Shown: positions 1 through 5,667 of the stretch, in pieces
Numbering within the stretch: position 1 is the stretch's first letter
Layout: every line of letters starts with the position of its first letter
Source of the DNA: Haloarcula sp.
GTDB taxonomy: Archaea; Halobacteriota; Halobacteria; Halobacteriales; Haloarculaceae
Assembly: GCA_028275075.1 (NCBI GenBank)
Contig: JAQCNK010000232.1
Coordinates: forward strand, 1-10,672
DNA: 10,672 nt
Reading direction: 5' to 3'
Translations under genes and position numbers: made by a program
The notes under the pieces: model-generated
What the model saw: only the letters and a program-made list of their open reading frames with translations
What the model was told of the DNA's origin: nothing
Database searches by the model: none

Positions 1-551
1 CCGTAGGTCTGCATCAGCGCGTACTCCACGCCGTTGTGGACCATCTTCACGTAGTGGCCCGAGCCAGCCGGCCCCATGCGATCATGGCCCGCTGGCCCGG
101 TTGCGACGGCGTCGAACACCGGGACCAGTTCGTCGTATGCCCACTGCTCTCCGCCGACCATCAGCGAGAACCCGTGCTCGGCGCCCGCCGGACCACCGGA
201 GGTGCCACAGTCGAGATACGCCGCCGCTGTCGCCGCTGCCCGCCGAGTCGAATCCTCGAAGTGAGAGTTGCCACCGTCGACGATGACATCCTCATGATCG
301 ACATGTGGTTCGAGTTCGTCCAGTGCCGCGTCGACGGGATCACCGGCGGGGACCATCAACCAGATTCGCTTCTCGTCCGACAGCGACTCCGCGAGGTCCT
401 GAATCGACGACGCCGGCCGTGCACCGGCGTCAGCGGCGTCGGCGACCGCTTCCTCGTCGATATCGAAGACGACCACGTCGTGGCCCGCCTCCAGTACGCG
501 GTCGACGACGATTCGTCCCATGCGTCCGAGTCCGATGACGCCTAGTTCCAT
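1..551 (-). CDS. gnd: 6-phosphogluconate dehydrogenase, decarboxylating (5' part, runs off window)
   Basis: Oxidises and decarboxylates 6-phosphogluconate to ribulose 5-phosphate in the cytoplasmic oxidative pentose phosphate pathway. This is a known route to pentoses in haloarchaea. The 183 visible codons start at the ATG at 551 and the frame stays open to the window edge. The N-terminus has a Rossmann fold with the dinucleotide motif GLGRMG at residues 8-13. The family substrate motif DGGNS is at 92-96. GPAGSGHYVKMVHNG covers 159-173, with the expected catalytic Lys168 and Asn172. An acidic residue (D30) ends the second strand of the Rossmann fold, which would favour NAD+ over NADP+; that is an inference. 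An unknown gene on the same strand ends 75 nt before this start. The missing part is the C-terminal helical domain. Confidence 0.95.
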   Translation of the reverse strand, partial: MELGVIGLGRMGRIVVDRVLEAGHDVVVFDIDEEAVADAADAGARPASSIQDLAESLSDEKRIWLMVPAGDPVDAALDELEPHVDHEDVIVDGGNSHFEDSTRRAAATAAAYLDCGTSGGPAGAEHGFSLMVGGEQWAYDELVPVFDAVATGPAGHDRMGPAGSGHYVKMVHNGVEYALMQTY

Positions 552-626
552 ACTCGGGGGTCAGCGACCGTGCAAGTAGGGGTTGCGGTTTGAGCTTTCC
601 CGCTGGGGCGAACGATCGTGTCCCGC

Positions 627-1163
627 TCACATCCGCGAGAAGTTCTCTCCGGGGTACACGTCTCCGGTTTCGACCGCGAATATCTTGAGCGTCGCCAGCC
701 GGTCGAGCCGGGACGCGGCGTCATCTTCGTCGACGCCGAGTTCACTCGCGCGGGTCAGCACGCGCTCGCGGGTTAGCACTGATTCGATGAACCCGTCGTC
801 GTTGACGTGGCTGACGACGAACCCGCCCGGCAACCGCTCGGTGATAGCCGCCACCAGGGCCGCTCTGTCGAGTCGGGCCTCGAACCGATACCGGTGACCG
901 TCCTCCGGTCGGTCGACCGCCGTGACGTTCGCGCCTTCTGCTGTGACCGCCTCGGTCAGCGTCTTGCTGAGGCGGTCGCCGACCGCTGTAGCGACCGATT
1001 CCCGTTCGCGAGTCAGTTCTCGTATACGGGTCGACAGAACGATTGATAGAATTCGGCTCGCCAGACCCCGGCGAATATCTATCAGGGCTTCTGTCGACCC
1101 GTATATCTCCGCGGAACGGTGTTCGTAGCTGTCGATCTGTTCGTGGAGCGGTTCGTCGTCCAC
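627..1163 (-). CDS. Uncharacterised acidic coiled-coil-like protein with an in-frame mobile-element insertion
   Basis: I do not recognise the family. I place the start at the GTG at 1163 and not at any codon inside the antisense aminopeptidase. It is preceded by the purine-rich stretch GGGGGAAGG and by an AATTT box about 25 nt upstream, and gives 178 residues. Residues 1-20 (VDDEPLHEQIDSYEHRSAEI) are a charged helix. Residues 21-47 are encoded by a palindromic 83-bp element. From residue 48 (RELTRERESVATAV) the charged helix resumes. Removing 81 bp joins the two flanks in frame as SAEI-RELTRE, giving a 151-residue protein with a continuous helical N-terminus. The C-terminal part (about 90-178) looks globular. 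It contains a stretch ending GGFVVSHVNDDGF, and the protein ends VYPGENFSRM. It lies in tandem with gnd and divergent from the aminopeptidase. Whether the protein is still functional is unknown. With no in-frame ATG, GTG is the only good start. Confidence 0.7.
   Translation of the reverse strand: MDDEPLHEQIDSYEHRSAEIYGSTEALIDIRRGLASRILSIVLSTRIRELTRERESVATAVGDRLSKTLTEAVTAEGANVTAVDRPEDGHRYRFEARLDRAALVAAITERLPGGFVVSHVNDDGFIESVLTRERVLTRASELGVDEDDAASRLDRLATLKIFAVETGDVYPGENFSRM
1023..1105 (-). mobile_element. 83-bp foldback (MITE-like) element, family A, copy 1, inside a coding region
   Basis: Perfect 17-bp terminal inverted repeats, TATACGGGTCGACAGAA at 1023-1039 and its complement at 1089-1105. 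A second, imperfect inverted repeat lies inside (GATAGAATTCGG pairing with the region ending ATTCGCC), so the whole element can fold into one long hairpin. It encodes no transposase. It is 80/83 identical to an inverted copy at 5392-5474. Both ends are bounded by TA, as expected of elements moved by IS630/Tc1-type transposases that duplicate TA. On that reading the net gain is 79 + 2 = 81 bp, exactly 27 codons. Four of its six frames have no stop codon, including the one used by the host gene. The mobilising transposase is not in this window. Confidence 0.85.
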
Positions 1164-1184
1164 ACGCCTTCCCCCGAGGCCGAG

Positions 1185-1190
1185 GAAATT
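1185..1190 (-). promoter_or_regulatory. TATA-like box for the gene starting at 1163
   Basis: On the minus strand the sequence GTAATTTCC is centred about 25 nt before the GTG at 1163, the usual spacing for a leaderless or near-leaderless haloarchaeal transcript. It lies outside the inserted element, so the promoter and start codon would have survived the insertion. Sequence evidence only. Confidence 0.4.
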
Positions 1191-1247
1191 ACGACTTCCG
1201 GCGACACGCAGCGGTACCCTTTCGATGCCGGGCAGTTTGTGTCCGGT

Positions 1248-2330
1248 ATGGACGATCGCATACGGGAGCATGCACGCACGCTCGTCGAGTGGAGTGCCCG
1301 CATCGAGGCCGGTGACGACGTCGTCGTCGAGGTCGGTGAGGGGGCCCACGATCTGGGCGTCGCCGTCGCGGAGCAACTGGGCGAGAAAGGCGCGAACCTC
1401 CTCGCCACCTACCGCTCGTCGGAGCTCCAGCGGGCCTACCTCCGGGCCCACGACAGCGAGTTTACGCCCGACCCCGACTACGAGCGAGCGCTGTACGAGC
1501 GAGCCGACAGCGTCCTCATACTGAAGGGGTCGAACAACACCGCCGGGAGCGCCGACGTGCCCGGCGACGTTCGACAGGCTCACTCGAAGGCCCGCCAGCA
1601 GATACGCGAGGCCCGCCTCGACACTGACTGGGTCTCGACCCAGCATCCGACGCGGGCGATGGCTCAGCAGGCCGGGATGGCTGCTGCCGAGTACCGGGAG
1701 TTCGTCTACGACGCGACGCTTCGCGACTGGGCAGCTCTGGCTGATGAACAGGCCCGGCTCAAGGATATCCTCGACGACGGCGAAACTGTTCGCATCCGCA
1801 ACGAGGGGACAGACCTCACGCTAGACATTACGGACCGAATCGCCGTCAACTCCGCCGCTAGCGTCGCCTACGACTCCCACAATCTCCCGTCGGGCGAGGT
1901 GTTTACGGCCCCCACTGACACCGCCGGCGTCGTCACCTTCGACGTACCGATGACCGTTCAGGGCCAGCGGGTTCGGGAGGTGAAACTAACCTTCAAAGAC
2001 GGTGTCGTCGTCGATTTCGAAGCCAAACAGGGCGAGGGTGTCATCGAGGGCGTGCTGGAGACCGACGCCGGGTCGCGCCGGCTTGGCGAGTTGGGTATCG
2101 GGATGAACCGGGGTGTCGACCGAGTGACGAACAACATCCTCTTCGATGAGAAGATGGGCGGGACCGTCCACCTGGCGCTGGGGAGCGCCTACGACGCCTG
2201 TCTGCTGGAAGCTGAGATCGGCACCGACAGCGCAGTTCACGAGGATCTCATCACCACTATGGGCGAGGGGTCCCGGCTGACAGTCGACGGGGAGACGGTA
2301 CAGGAAGACGGCCAGTTCGTGTGGGAGTGA
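1248..2330 (+). CDS. Aminopeptidase, peptidase family M29 (AmpS/AmpT-like)
   Basis: A cytoplasmic metallo-exopeptidase that removes N-terminal amino acids from peptides. The predicted protein has 360 residues, slightly short for M29 (about 400). The family's two-metal ligand set is all visible in order: Glu217 (NLPSGEVFTAP), Glu281 (RRLGELGIGMN), His308 (GGTVHLALG), Tyr315, and His331 with Asp333 (AVHEDL). The spacings match those of characterised M29 enzymes. I chose the ATG at 1248 (MDDRIREHARTLVEWSARI), where family similarity begins. The frame is open further upstream, but that extension is poor protein sequence and overlaps the divergent gene. The stop at 2330 is followed after 20 nt by a hairpin element. 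The exact substrate preference cannot be read from sequence. Confidence 0.92.
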   Translation: MDDRIREHARTLVEWSARIEAGDDVVVEVGEGAHDLGVAVAEQLGEKGANLLATYRSSELQRAYLRAHDSEFTPDPDYERALYERADSVLILKGSNNTAGSADVPGDVRQAHSKARQQIREARLDTDWVSTQHPTRAMAQQAGMAAAEYREFVYDATLRDWAALADEQARLKDILDDGETVRIRNEGTDLTLDITDRIAVNSAASVAYDSHNLPSGEVFTAPTDTAGVVTFDVPMTVQGQRVREVKLTFKDGVVVDFEAKQGEGVIEGVLETDAGSRRLGELGIGMNRGVDRVTNNILFDEKMGGTVHLALGSAYDACLLEAEIGTDSAVHEDLITTMGEGSRLTVDGETVQEDGQFVWE

Positions 2331-2350
2331 GTGGGGGCTGTACGTTCCTA

Positions 2351-2430
2351 ATACTGGTGGCTGTAAGTTCGTAAAGATATTCGCCACCCCGGGGTGGCGA
2401 ATCACTTCAGTTTGTTACAGCCACCAGTAT
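2351..2430. mobile_element. 80-bp foldback element, family B, intergenic
   Basis: Perfect 16-bp terminal inverted repeats, ATACTGGTGGCTGTAA at 2351-2366 and its complement at 2415-2430. The centre is a perfect 24-bp palindrome, ATTCGCCACCCC at 2379-2390 followed by GGGGTGGCGAAT at 2391-2402. The middle of each arm pairs only partly. It has no coding capacity. The string AGATATTCGCC sits 24 nt from the left ATAC end, exactly as in the family A elements, and TGGCGA recurs in the right arm. The two families therefore look related, with diverged termini. It lies 20 nt past the aminopeptidase stop and 63 nt before rimI, so its hairpin could act as a transcript end or boundary; that role is inferred. 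Confidence 0.85.
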
Positions 2431-2493
2431 AACTACGACGAGGGGCACCCCGAGGCGATAACACCTATGTAGCGCCACCACGTACCAGTCCCT

Positions 2494-2982
2494 GTGACAA
2501 CGGTTTCGTCGGACGGCGCGGAAGGTGCCGCCGACATCCGGATCCGCACGGCCGAACGGGCTGACCTGCTCGAGGTCCATCGCCTCGAGCAGGCAGTGTT
2601 CCCCCAGCCCTGGCCGTTCGCAGCACTGGAGAGCTATCTGGAGGAGCCAGGATTTCTCGTCGCCGACACCGACACCAACGACGCCCGTGTGGCCGGCTAC
2701 ATCATCGCCGACGCCGTCCCGAACCACGGGACACCGCTGGGCCACGTCAAGGATCTCGCGGTTCGGGCGGAGTACCGCCGTGAGGGTATCGCAACGACAC
2801 TCCTGGAACGGGCCCTCTCCGTGCTCGAATCCGTCGACGCAGCCTCGGCCAAACTCGAAGTCCGGGCCGAAAACGAAGGCGCGATGGATCTCTACCGCAG
2901 TTTTGATTTCGAACACCAGAAGACGATTCCGAACTACTACAGCAACGGCGAAGATGCCCTCGTAATGGTTCGGTTGCTCTGA
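2494..2982 (+). CDS. rimI: Ribosomal-protein-alanine N-acetyltransferase (RimI-type GNAT)
   Basis: Transfers an acetyl group from acetyl-CoA to protein N-termini; archaeal RimI/Ard1 homologues act on many proteins. The protein has 162 residues with one GNAT domain (about 15-162). The acetyl-CoA-binding segment is DLAVRAEYRREGIATTLLE (87-105, core R-R-E-G-I-A). The family signature LEVRAENEGAMDLYRSFDF is at 121-139. A C-terminal YYSNGEDALVM motif (148-158) is typical of RimI. The first 14 residues precede the domain and may be a haloarchaeal extension. The start is GTG at 2494 (CCTGTGACAACG) with no Shine-Dalgarno sequence, so the mRNA is probably leaderless. The nearest gene upstream is 163 nt away, with the family B hairpin between. 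The gene symbol rests on domain and motif match only. Confidence 0.88.
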   Translation: MTTVSSDGAEGAADIRIRTAERADLLEVHRLEQAVFPQPWPFAALESYLEEPGFLVADTDTNDARVAGYIIADAVPNHGTPLGHVKDLAVRAEYRREGIATTLLERALSVLESVDAASAKLEVRAENEGAMDLYRSFDFEHQKTIPNYYSNGEDALVMVRLL

Positions 2983-2994
2983 ACCCCGACCCGA

Positions 2995-3000
2995 TTTATG
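2995..3000 (+). promoter_or_regulatory. TATA-like box for the DUF5810 gene
   Basis: GATTTATGG ends 26 nt before the ATG at 3026, the spacing expected for a leaderless haloarchaeal transcript. It lies in the 43-nt gap after rimI, so the next gene probably has its own promoter. Confidence 0.5.
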
Positions 3001-3025
3001 GCTCCGGGACCTTCGTTCAGTCACA

Positions 3026-3445
3026 ATGGGATACGCCTGTCCAGTGTGTTCGGACCCACAGGCCGACGCCACACACCTCGCGAACCACCTCGCGTTCACC
3101 GCGATGACCGGCGGCGATGACCACGAGGCGTGGCTGGAGGAGTTCGCCCCCGAGTGGGGTCAACTGGGCGAGACAGAGCTGGCCGAGCGCGTTGTCAACC
3201 ACGCCGAACAGCGGGAGTTCCCGCAGGTGTTCGAGGAGAACGGGACGGGCGACCACGACCACACAGCGGACCTGCCATCGGGGGCCGACAGCCACCGCGG
3301 CGCGGCGTCGATGAGCGACGACGACGCCGCCGTGCTGGCCGAGGCCCGCGAGTTGACAAAGGCGATGCTCGACGAGCGTGACGACGGTGCGGGAACGGGT
3401 GATGAAGAACCCGACGACGGGCCGGCCGAAGACGAAACCCAGTAA
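3026..3445 (+). CDS. DUF5810 family small zinc-finger protein
   Basis: A haloarchaeal conserved protein of unknown function, 139 residues. The start MGYACPVCSDPQADATHLANHLAFTAM matches the family as I remember it. It has a C2H2-type metal site: Cys5 and Cys8 (CPVC), then His17 and His21. A helical middle part (about 33-72) follows. The tail (about 75-139) is very rich in Asp, Glu and Gly with little predicted structure, and ends EDETQ. The ATG at 3026 has a TATA-like box at the right distance. DUF5809 begins 24 nt after the stop, so the two are likely co-transcribed. The zinc finger suggests nucleic-acid or protein binding, but no function is known to me. Confidence 0.85.
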   Translation: MGYACPVCSDPQADATHLANHLAFTAMTGGDDHEAWLEEFAPEWGQLGETELAERVVNHAEQREFPQVFEENGTGDHDHTADLPSGADSHRGAASMSDDDAAVLAEARELTKAMLDERDDGAGTGDEEPDDGPAEDETQ

Positions 3446-3469
3446 TCCGGCGAGTGTCTACGATGAGGT

Positions 3470-3883
3470 ATGGAGACCGAGGGGCAGTTCTCGCCACCGA
3501 CAGTCGCCGCGGCGCGTGACCGCTACGAGTCGCTGGGCTCGACTGCACAGGTCGTCGTCAAGGAGGTCGCCAAGGCGATGGGACTCGACGCTGAGGAGTA
3601 TCGCGAGCGCGTCACCGGCGAAGTCGTCGAGACGGCTCGGGACGTGCTGTTCGCGGAGTCCCTGTCGGTGACCGTCGGCAGTCGCGCGGCGTTCGACGAG
3701 TGGTGCGCCGACACCGACTACGAGGTCGAAGTCATCGGCGCGGACAATGTCGAAAACGTCGTCTGGCACGCCCCCGAGTTCGCGGAGACGGCCGTCGCCG
3801 CAACGTACGAGTCCGAACGGGACGCCGCCATCGGCACCCTCCGACGGCAGGCGTTCGGTCGCATCTACCGCGAGGTCGTCTGA
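3470..3883 (+). CDS. DUF5809 family protein
   Basis: A haloarchaeal conserved protein of unknown function, 137 residues (METEGQFSPPTVAAARDRYES...). It is soluble, acidic and mainly helical, with no signal peptide, membrane segment or metal motif. The family name is from memory of the N-terminal pattern and of its usual place next to DUF5810. The ATG at 3470 lies 24 nt after the DUF5810 stop. The stop TGA (3881-3883) overlaps the ATG of the next gene in the arrangement TGATG, which indicates translational coupling. Confidence 0.8.
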   Translation: METEGQFSPPTVAAARDRYESLGSTAQVVVKEVAKAMGLDAEEYRERVTGEVVETARDVLFAESLSVTVGSRAAFDEWCADTDYEVEVIGADNVENVVWHAPEFAETAVAATYESERDAAIGTLRRQAFGRIYREVV

Positions 3884-4296
3884 TGCGACGGGTCACCCGT
3901 AACTTCCTGCTGGCGATGGGCATCATCGTCATCGTACTGTTGGCGCTGGGTGCACTGCCGAGTTACCTCCGGAGCGGCGACCCCTACTATATCACAGCGA
4001 CACCTATCGGCGAGGCCGAGAACGGCACCACGAACGGAAGCGTCGTTGCCGCCAATCTCTCCGAACGGCGCTACCCCTACACAACGGCGGCACTGACCGA
4101 CGCGACGACAGAGAGCGTGGGCCAGTCGGCACCGTACTACCGTGGACCGATCGGAATCAAGGGCGCCTTTACCCATTCGCCGTTCGACGAGTACGACGCG
4201 CTCGTCCAACAGTACGACGCGGCGGTCGACGGGGAGGGGGTTCGCGTACAGCAGGACGGAACCGTTTACCGGCTGGCGGTGACACAGACCCCATGA
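3883..4296 (+). CDS. Membrane-anchored uncharacterised protein, probably glycosylated
   Basis: A 137-residue protein that I cannot assign to a family. The N-terminus MRRVTRN is positively charged and is followed by one hydrophobic segment (about 8-27, FLLAMGIIVIVLLALGALP), consistent with an uncleaved anchor and an exterior C-terminal domain. Three N-glycosylation sequons lie just outside the membrane: N47-G-T, N51-G-S and N58-L-S. AglB-type glycosylation is usual on haloarchaeal surface proteins. The frame is open further upstream inside DUF5809, but the ATG at 3883 gives the membrane anchor and the TGATG overlap, so I chose it. The stop TGA overlaps the ATG of the NUDIX gene (ATGA). The C-terminus (about 100-135) resembles a small mixed alpha/beta domain. 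Confidence 0.75.
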   Translation: MRRVTRNFLLAMGIIVIVLLALGALPSYLRSGDPYYITATPIGEAENGTTNGSVVAANLSERRYPYTTAALTDATTESVGQSAPYYRGPIGIKGAFTHSPFDEYDALVQQYDAAVDGEGVRVQQDGTVYRLAVTQTP

Positions 4297-4835
4297 GCCG
4301 CGATCCGACCCACGAGTGGCCAGTCATCGATACCGTTGCCGAGTACGAGACTGGCTGGTACACCGGCGGCTACGACCGCGTGCGCCAGCCCGATGGCTCC
4401 GAGAAGAACTACTACTGGGCCGAGTTGCCCGACGCCGTTGTCGTTGTCGCCCGCACCGACGACGAACTGATTTTCGTCGACCAGTATCGCCCCACCATCC
4501 GCGAGCAGTGTCTGGAACTCCCCGCCGGTATCGTTGAGGACGGCGAGTCCTACACGACTGCCGGCGCTCGGGAACTCCGCGAAGAGACCGGATTCGAACC
4601 CTCGGGCGTCTCCCTGCTGGAGTCGTTCGACTGTGCGACCGGCGTCCTGCGCCATCGCCGGGGCATCGTCTTCGCCGAGGGGTTGACACCCACCGAGCAG
4701 AAACTCGACGACAACGAGTTCCTCTCGGTGACAACGGTCCCCATTGCAGATGCCCTTGACGTCGCTCGGCGCGAGCCAGCCAACGACGCCACTATCGAGG
4801 GGATTCTGCTTTCTCAGGCGGAAGACCTGCTGTGA
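4293..4835 (+). CDS. NUDIX hydrolase, ADP-ribose pyrophosphatase-like
   Basis: A cytoplasmic Mg-dependent hydrolase that cleaves nucleoside diphosphates linked to another moiety. The 180-residue protein has a complete Nudix box at 79-101: Gly79, Glu85, Arg93-Glu94-Leu95, Glu97-Glu98 and Gly100-Phe101. The preceding VDQYRPTIREQCLELPAG (62-79) is the pattern seen in ADP-ribose pyrophosphatases and related nucleoside diphosphate sugar hydrolases. The start ATG at 4293 overlaps the upstream stop (ATGA), so translation is probably coupled to the membrane protein. The exact substrate is not certain; ADP-ribose is the best guess. Confidence 0.9.
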   Translation: MSRDPTHEWPVIDTVAEYETGWYTGGYDRVRQPDGSEKNYYWAELPDAVVVVARTDDELIFVDQYRPTIREQCLELPAGIVEDGESYTTAGARELREETGFEPSGVSLLESFDCATGVLRHRRGIVFAEGLTPTEQKLDDNEFLSVTTVPIADALDVARREPANDATIEGILLSQAEDLL

Positions 4836-5000
4836 CCGGGCCAGTGGAGGATAGGACTAGTTATTTCGGGATAGCGCCGACCTCGGTGTGGGTCCAGACC
4901 GGGGAAATCCCTACGACGCGCTGACGCCGGTGGGTCTCGCACAGGCCGACGATCCACTGTAGTCCGGTGAGAATTTACTTCCTCACGTGCTACCTTCTGT
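4836..5000. other. Intergenic spacer with rhodanese promoter and a possible gene scrap
   Basis: A 165-nt gap. Its right end holds the promoter of the rhodanese gene. On the plus strand 4861-4962 reads open, without a start codon, as a 33-residue stretch containing NPYDALTPVGLAQAD before TAG. It faintly resembles the region after the RHG motif in histidine phosphatases. No RHG motif is present, so at best this is a worn-down fragment. Confidence 0.25.
4974..4980 (+). promoter_or_regulatory. TATA-like box for the rhodanese gene
   Basis: GAATTTACTT is centred about 24 nt before the ATG at 5001, fitting a leaderless haloarchaeal transcript. There is no Shine-Dalgarno sequence before the ATG. Confidence 0.45.
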
Positions 5001-5372
5001 ATGGACGGCGAAATCGGAAACGATGAGATGCACACGCTACTGGACGCCGAGGACGCGACGATAGTCGACATCCGCTCGCCGGCAGCGTTCCGGCGGGGCC
5101 ACATTCCCGGGAGCGAGAACCTCCCGCTCCCATCGCTGGTTGATAACGTCGAGCGCTTCGAGAACGCCGAACGAGTGGTCACAGTCTGTCCGAAGGGGAA
5201 ATCCAGTCAGCAGGCCGCCCGGCTCATCGCCTCCTACGAGGGCTTTGACGGCCGTGTCGAGAGCTTCAAACCCGGATTATCGGGCTGGGACGGCGGGTTC
5301 GAGGATGGGGTAGCAGGTGACGGCGGCACCGACGCCGGGGCAGGAGACGAGGGGCCGGACGCGCCGTTTTAG
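5001..5372 (+). CDS. Single-domain rhodanese-like protein
   Basis: A probable cytoplasmic sulfur carrier or sulfurtransferase. The 123-residue protein holds one rhodanese domain (about 3-100). The first signature is VDIRSPAAFRRGHIPGSENL (22-41). The active-site loop starts at Cys63 with CPKGKS (63-68). The six-residue loop fits sulfurtransferases and not Cdc25-like phosphatases, which have seven. GLSGW (92-96) is the usual C-terminal landmark. A tail of about 25 residues rich in Gly, Asp and Ala follows. The ATG at 5001 is supported by a TATA-like box. The stop at 5372 lies 19 nt before the family A hairpin element. Confidence 0.9.
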   Translation: MDGEIGNDEMHTLLDAEDATIVDIRSPAAFRRGHIPGSENLPLPSLVDNVERFENAERVVTVCPKGKSSQQAARLIASYEGFDGRVESFKPGLSGWDGGFEDGVAGDGGTDAGAGDEGPDAPF

Positions 5373-5572
5373 CCGCTGCAGGGTTCGATAGTATACGGGT
5401 CGATAGAAGCCCTGATAGATATTCGCCGGGGTCTGGCGAGCCGAATTCTAGCAATCGTTCTGTCGATCCGTATAAGACAGCGCTCGGTCCGAAAAAACTG
5501 GGCCAGCGCGACGGCCTCATCTAGGGACTCTACGTCGTGACACTCTGTCGGCAGTGTCTCGGTATAACTCAC
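5369..5572 (-). CDS. Doubtful small ORF with element-derived C-terminus
   Basis: A 67-residue frame starting at the GTG at 5572. Residues 1-33 (MSYTETLPTECHDVESLDEA... ending RTERCL) have the acidic composition and codon pattern of a haloarchaeal protein. Residues 34-60 are read through the family A element and are very basic (IRIDRTIARIRL...), unlike anything else here. The frame then ends IEPCSG and stops. Taking out 81 bp leaves a 40-residue ORF in the same frame. No Shine-Dalgarno sequence and no convincing TATA box precede the GTG, and I recognise no family. It could be a small protein, the remnant of a longer gene, or chance. Confidence 0.3.
   Translation of the reverse strand: MSYTETLPTECHDVESLDEAVALAQFFRTERCLIRIDRTIARIRLARPRRISIRASIDPYTIEPCSG
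5392..5474 (+). mobile_element. 83-bp foldback (MITE-like) element, family A, copy 2
   Basis: This is the reverse complement of the element at 1023-1105, with only three differences in 83 positions and no length change. Its terminal inverted repeats are TATACGGGTCGATAGAA (5392-5408) and the complement of TATACGGATCGACAGAA (5458-5474), so two of the three changes fall in the termini and slightly spoil the pairing. TA bounds both ends. It sits 19 nt after the rhodanese stop. On the minus strand it forms the 3' part of a doubtful small ORF. Confidence 0.85.
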
Positions 5573-5667
5573 TTTCGAGACCCAGTTGAGCTAGAGTGCA
5601 GATTTTCGTTGACACCGATTCTTTAGAGCCGTGGTCAAGATGAAATAATATCACGAGACACACATCC

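Noticed and set aside
1119..1247. Upstream extension of the aminopeptidase frame
   Set aside because: It overlaps the start of the divergent gene and its promoter. The M29 similarity begins at the ATG at 1248.
1164..1646. Upstream extension of the minus-strand frame that holds the unknown gene (would give 339 residues)
   Set aside because: It is antisense to the clearly identified M29 aminopeptidase, and there is a good GTG with a promoter at 1163.
2351..2430. Reading the hairpin only as an ordinary terminator
   Set aside because: It has perfect 16-bp outer termini and a core shared, at the same offset, with the mobile 83-bp elements. No T-run follows the hairpin. A secondary boundary role is still possible.
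2407..3099. Minus-strand ORF of 230 codons
   Set aside because: It is antisense to rimI, reads as low-plausibility protein and crosses the rimI-DUF5810 promoter. It is a shadow of high-GC coding DNA.
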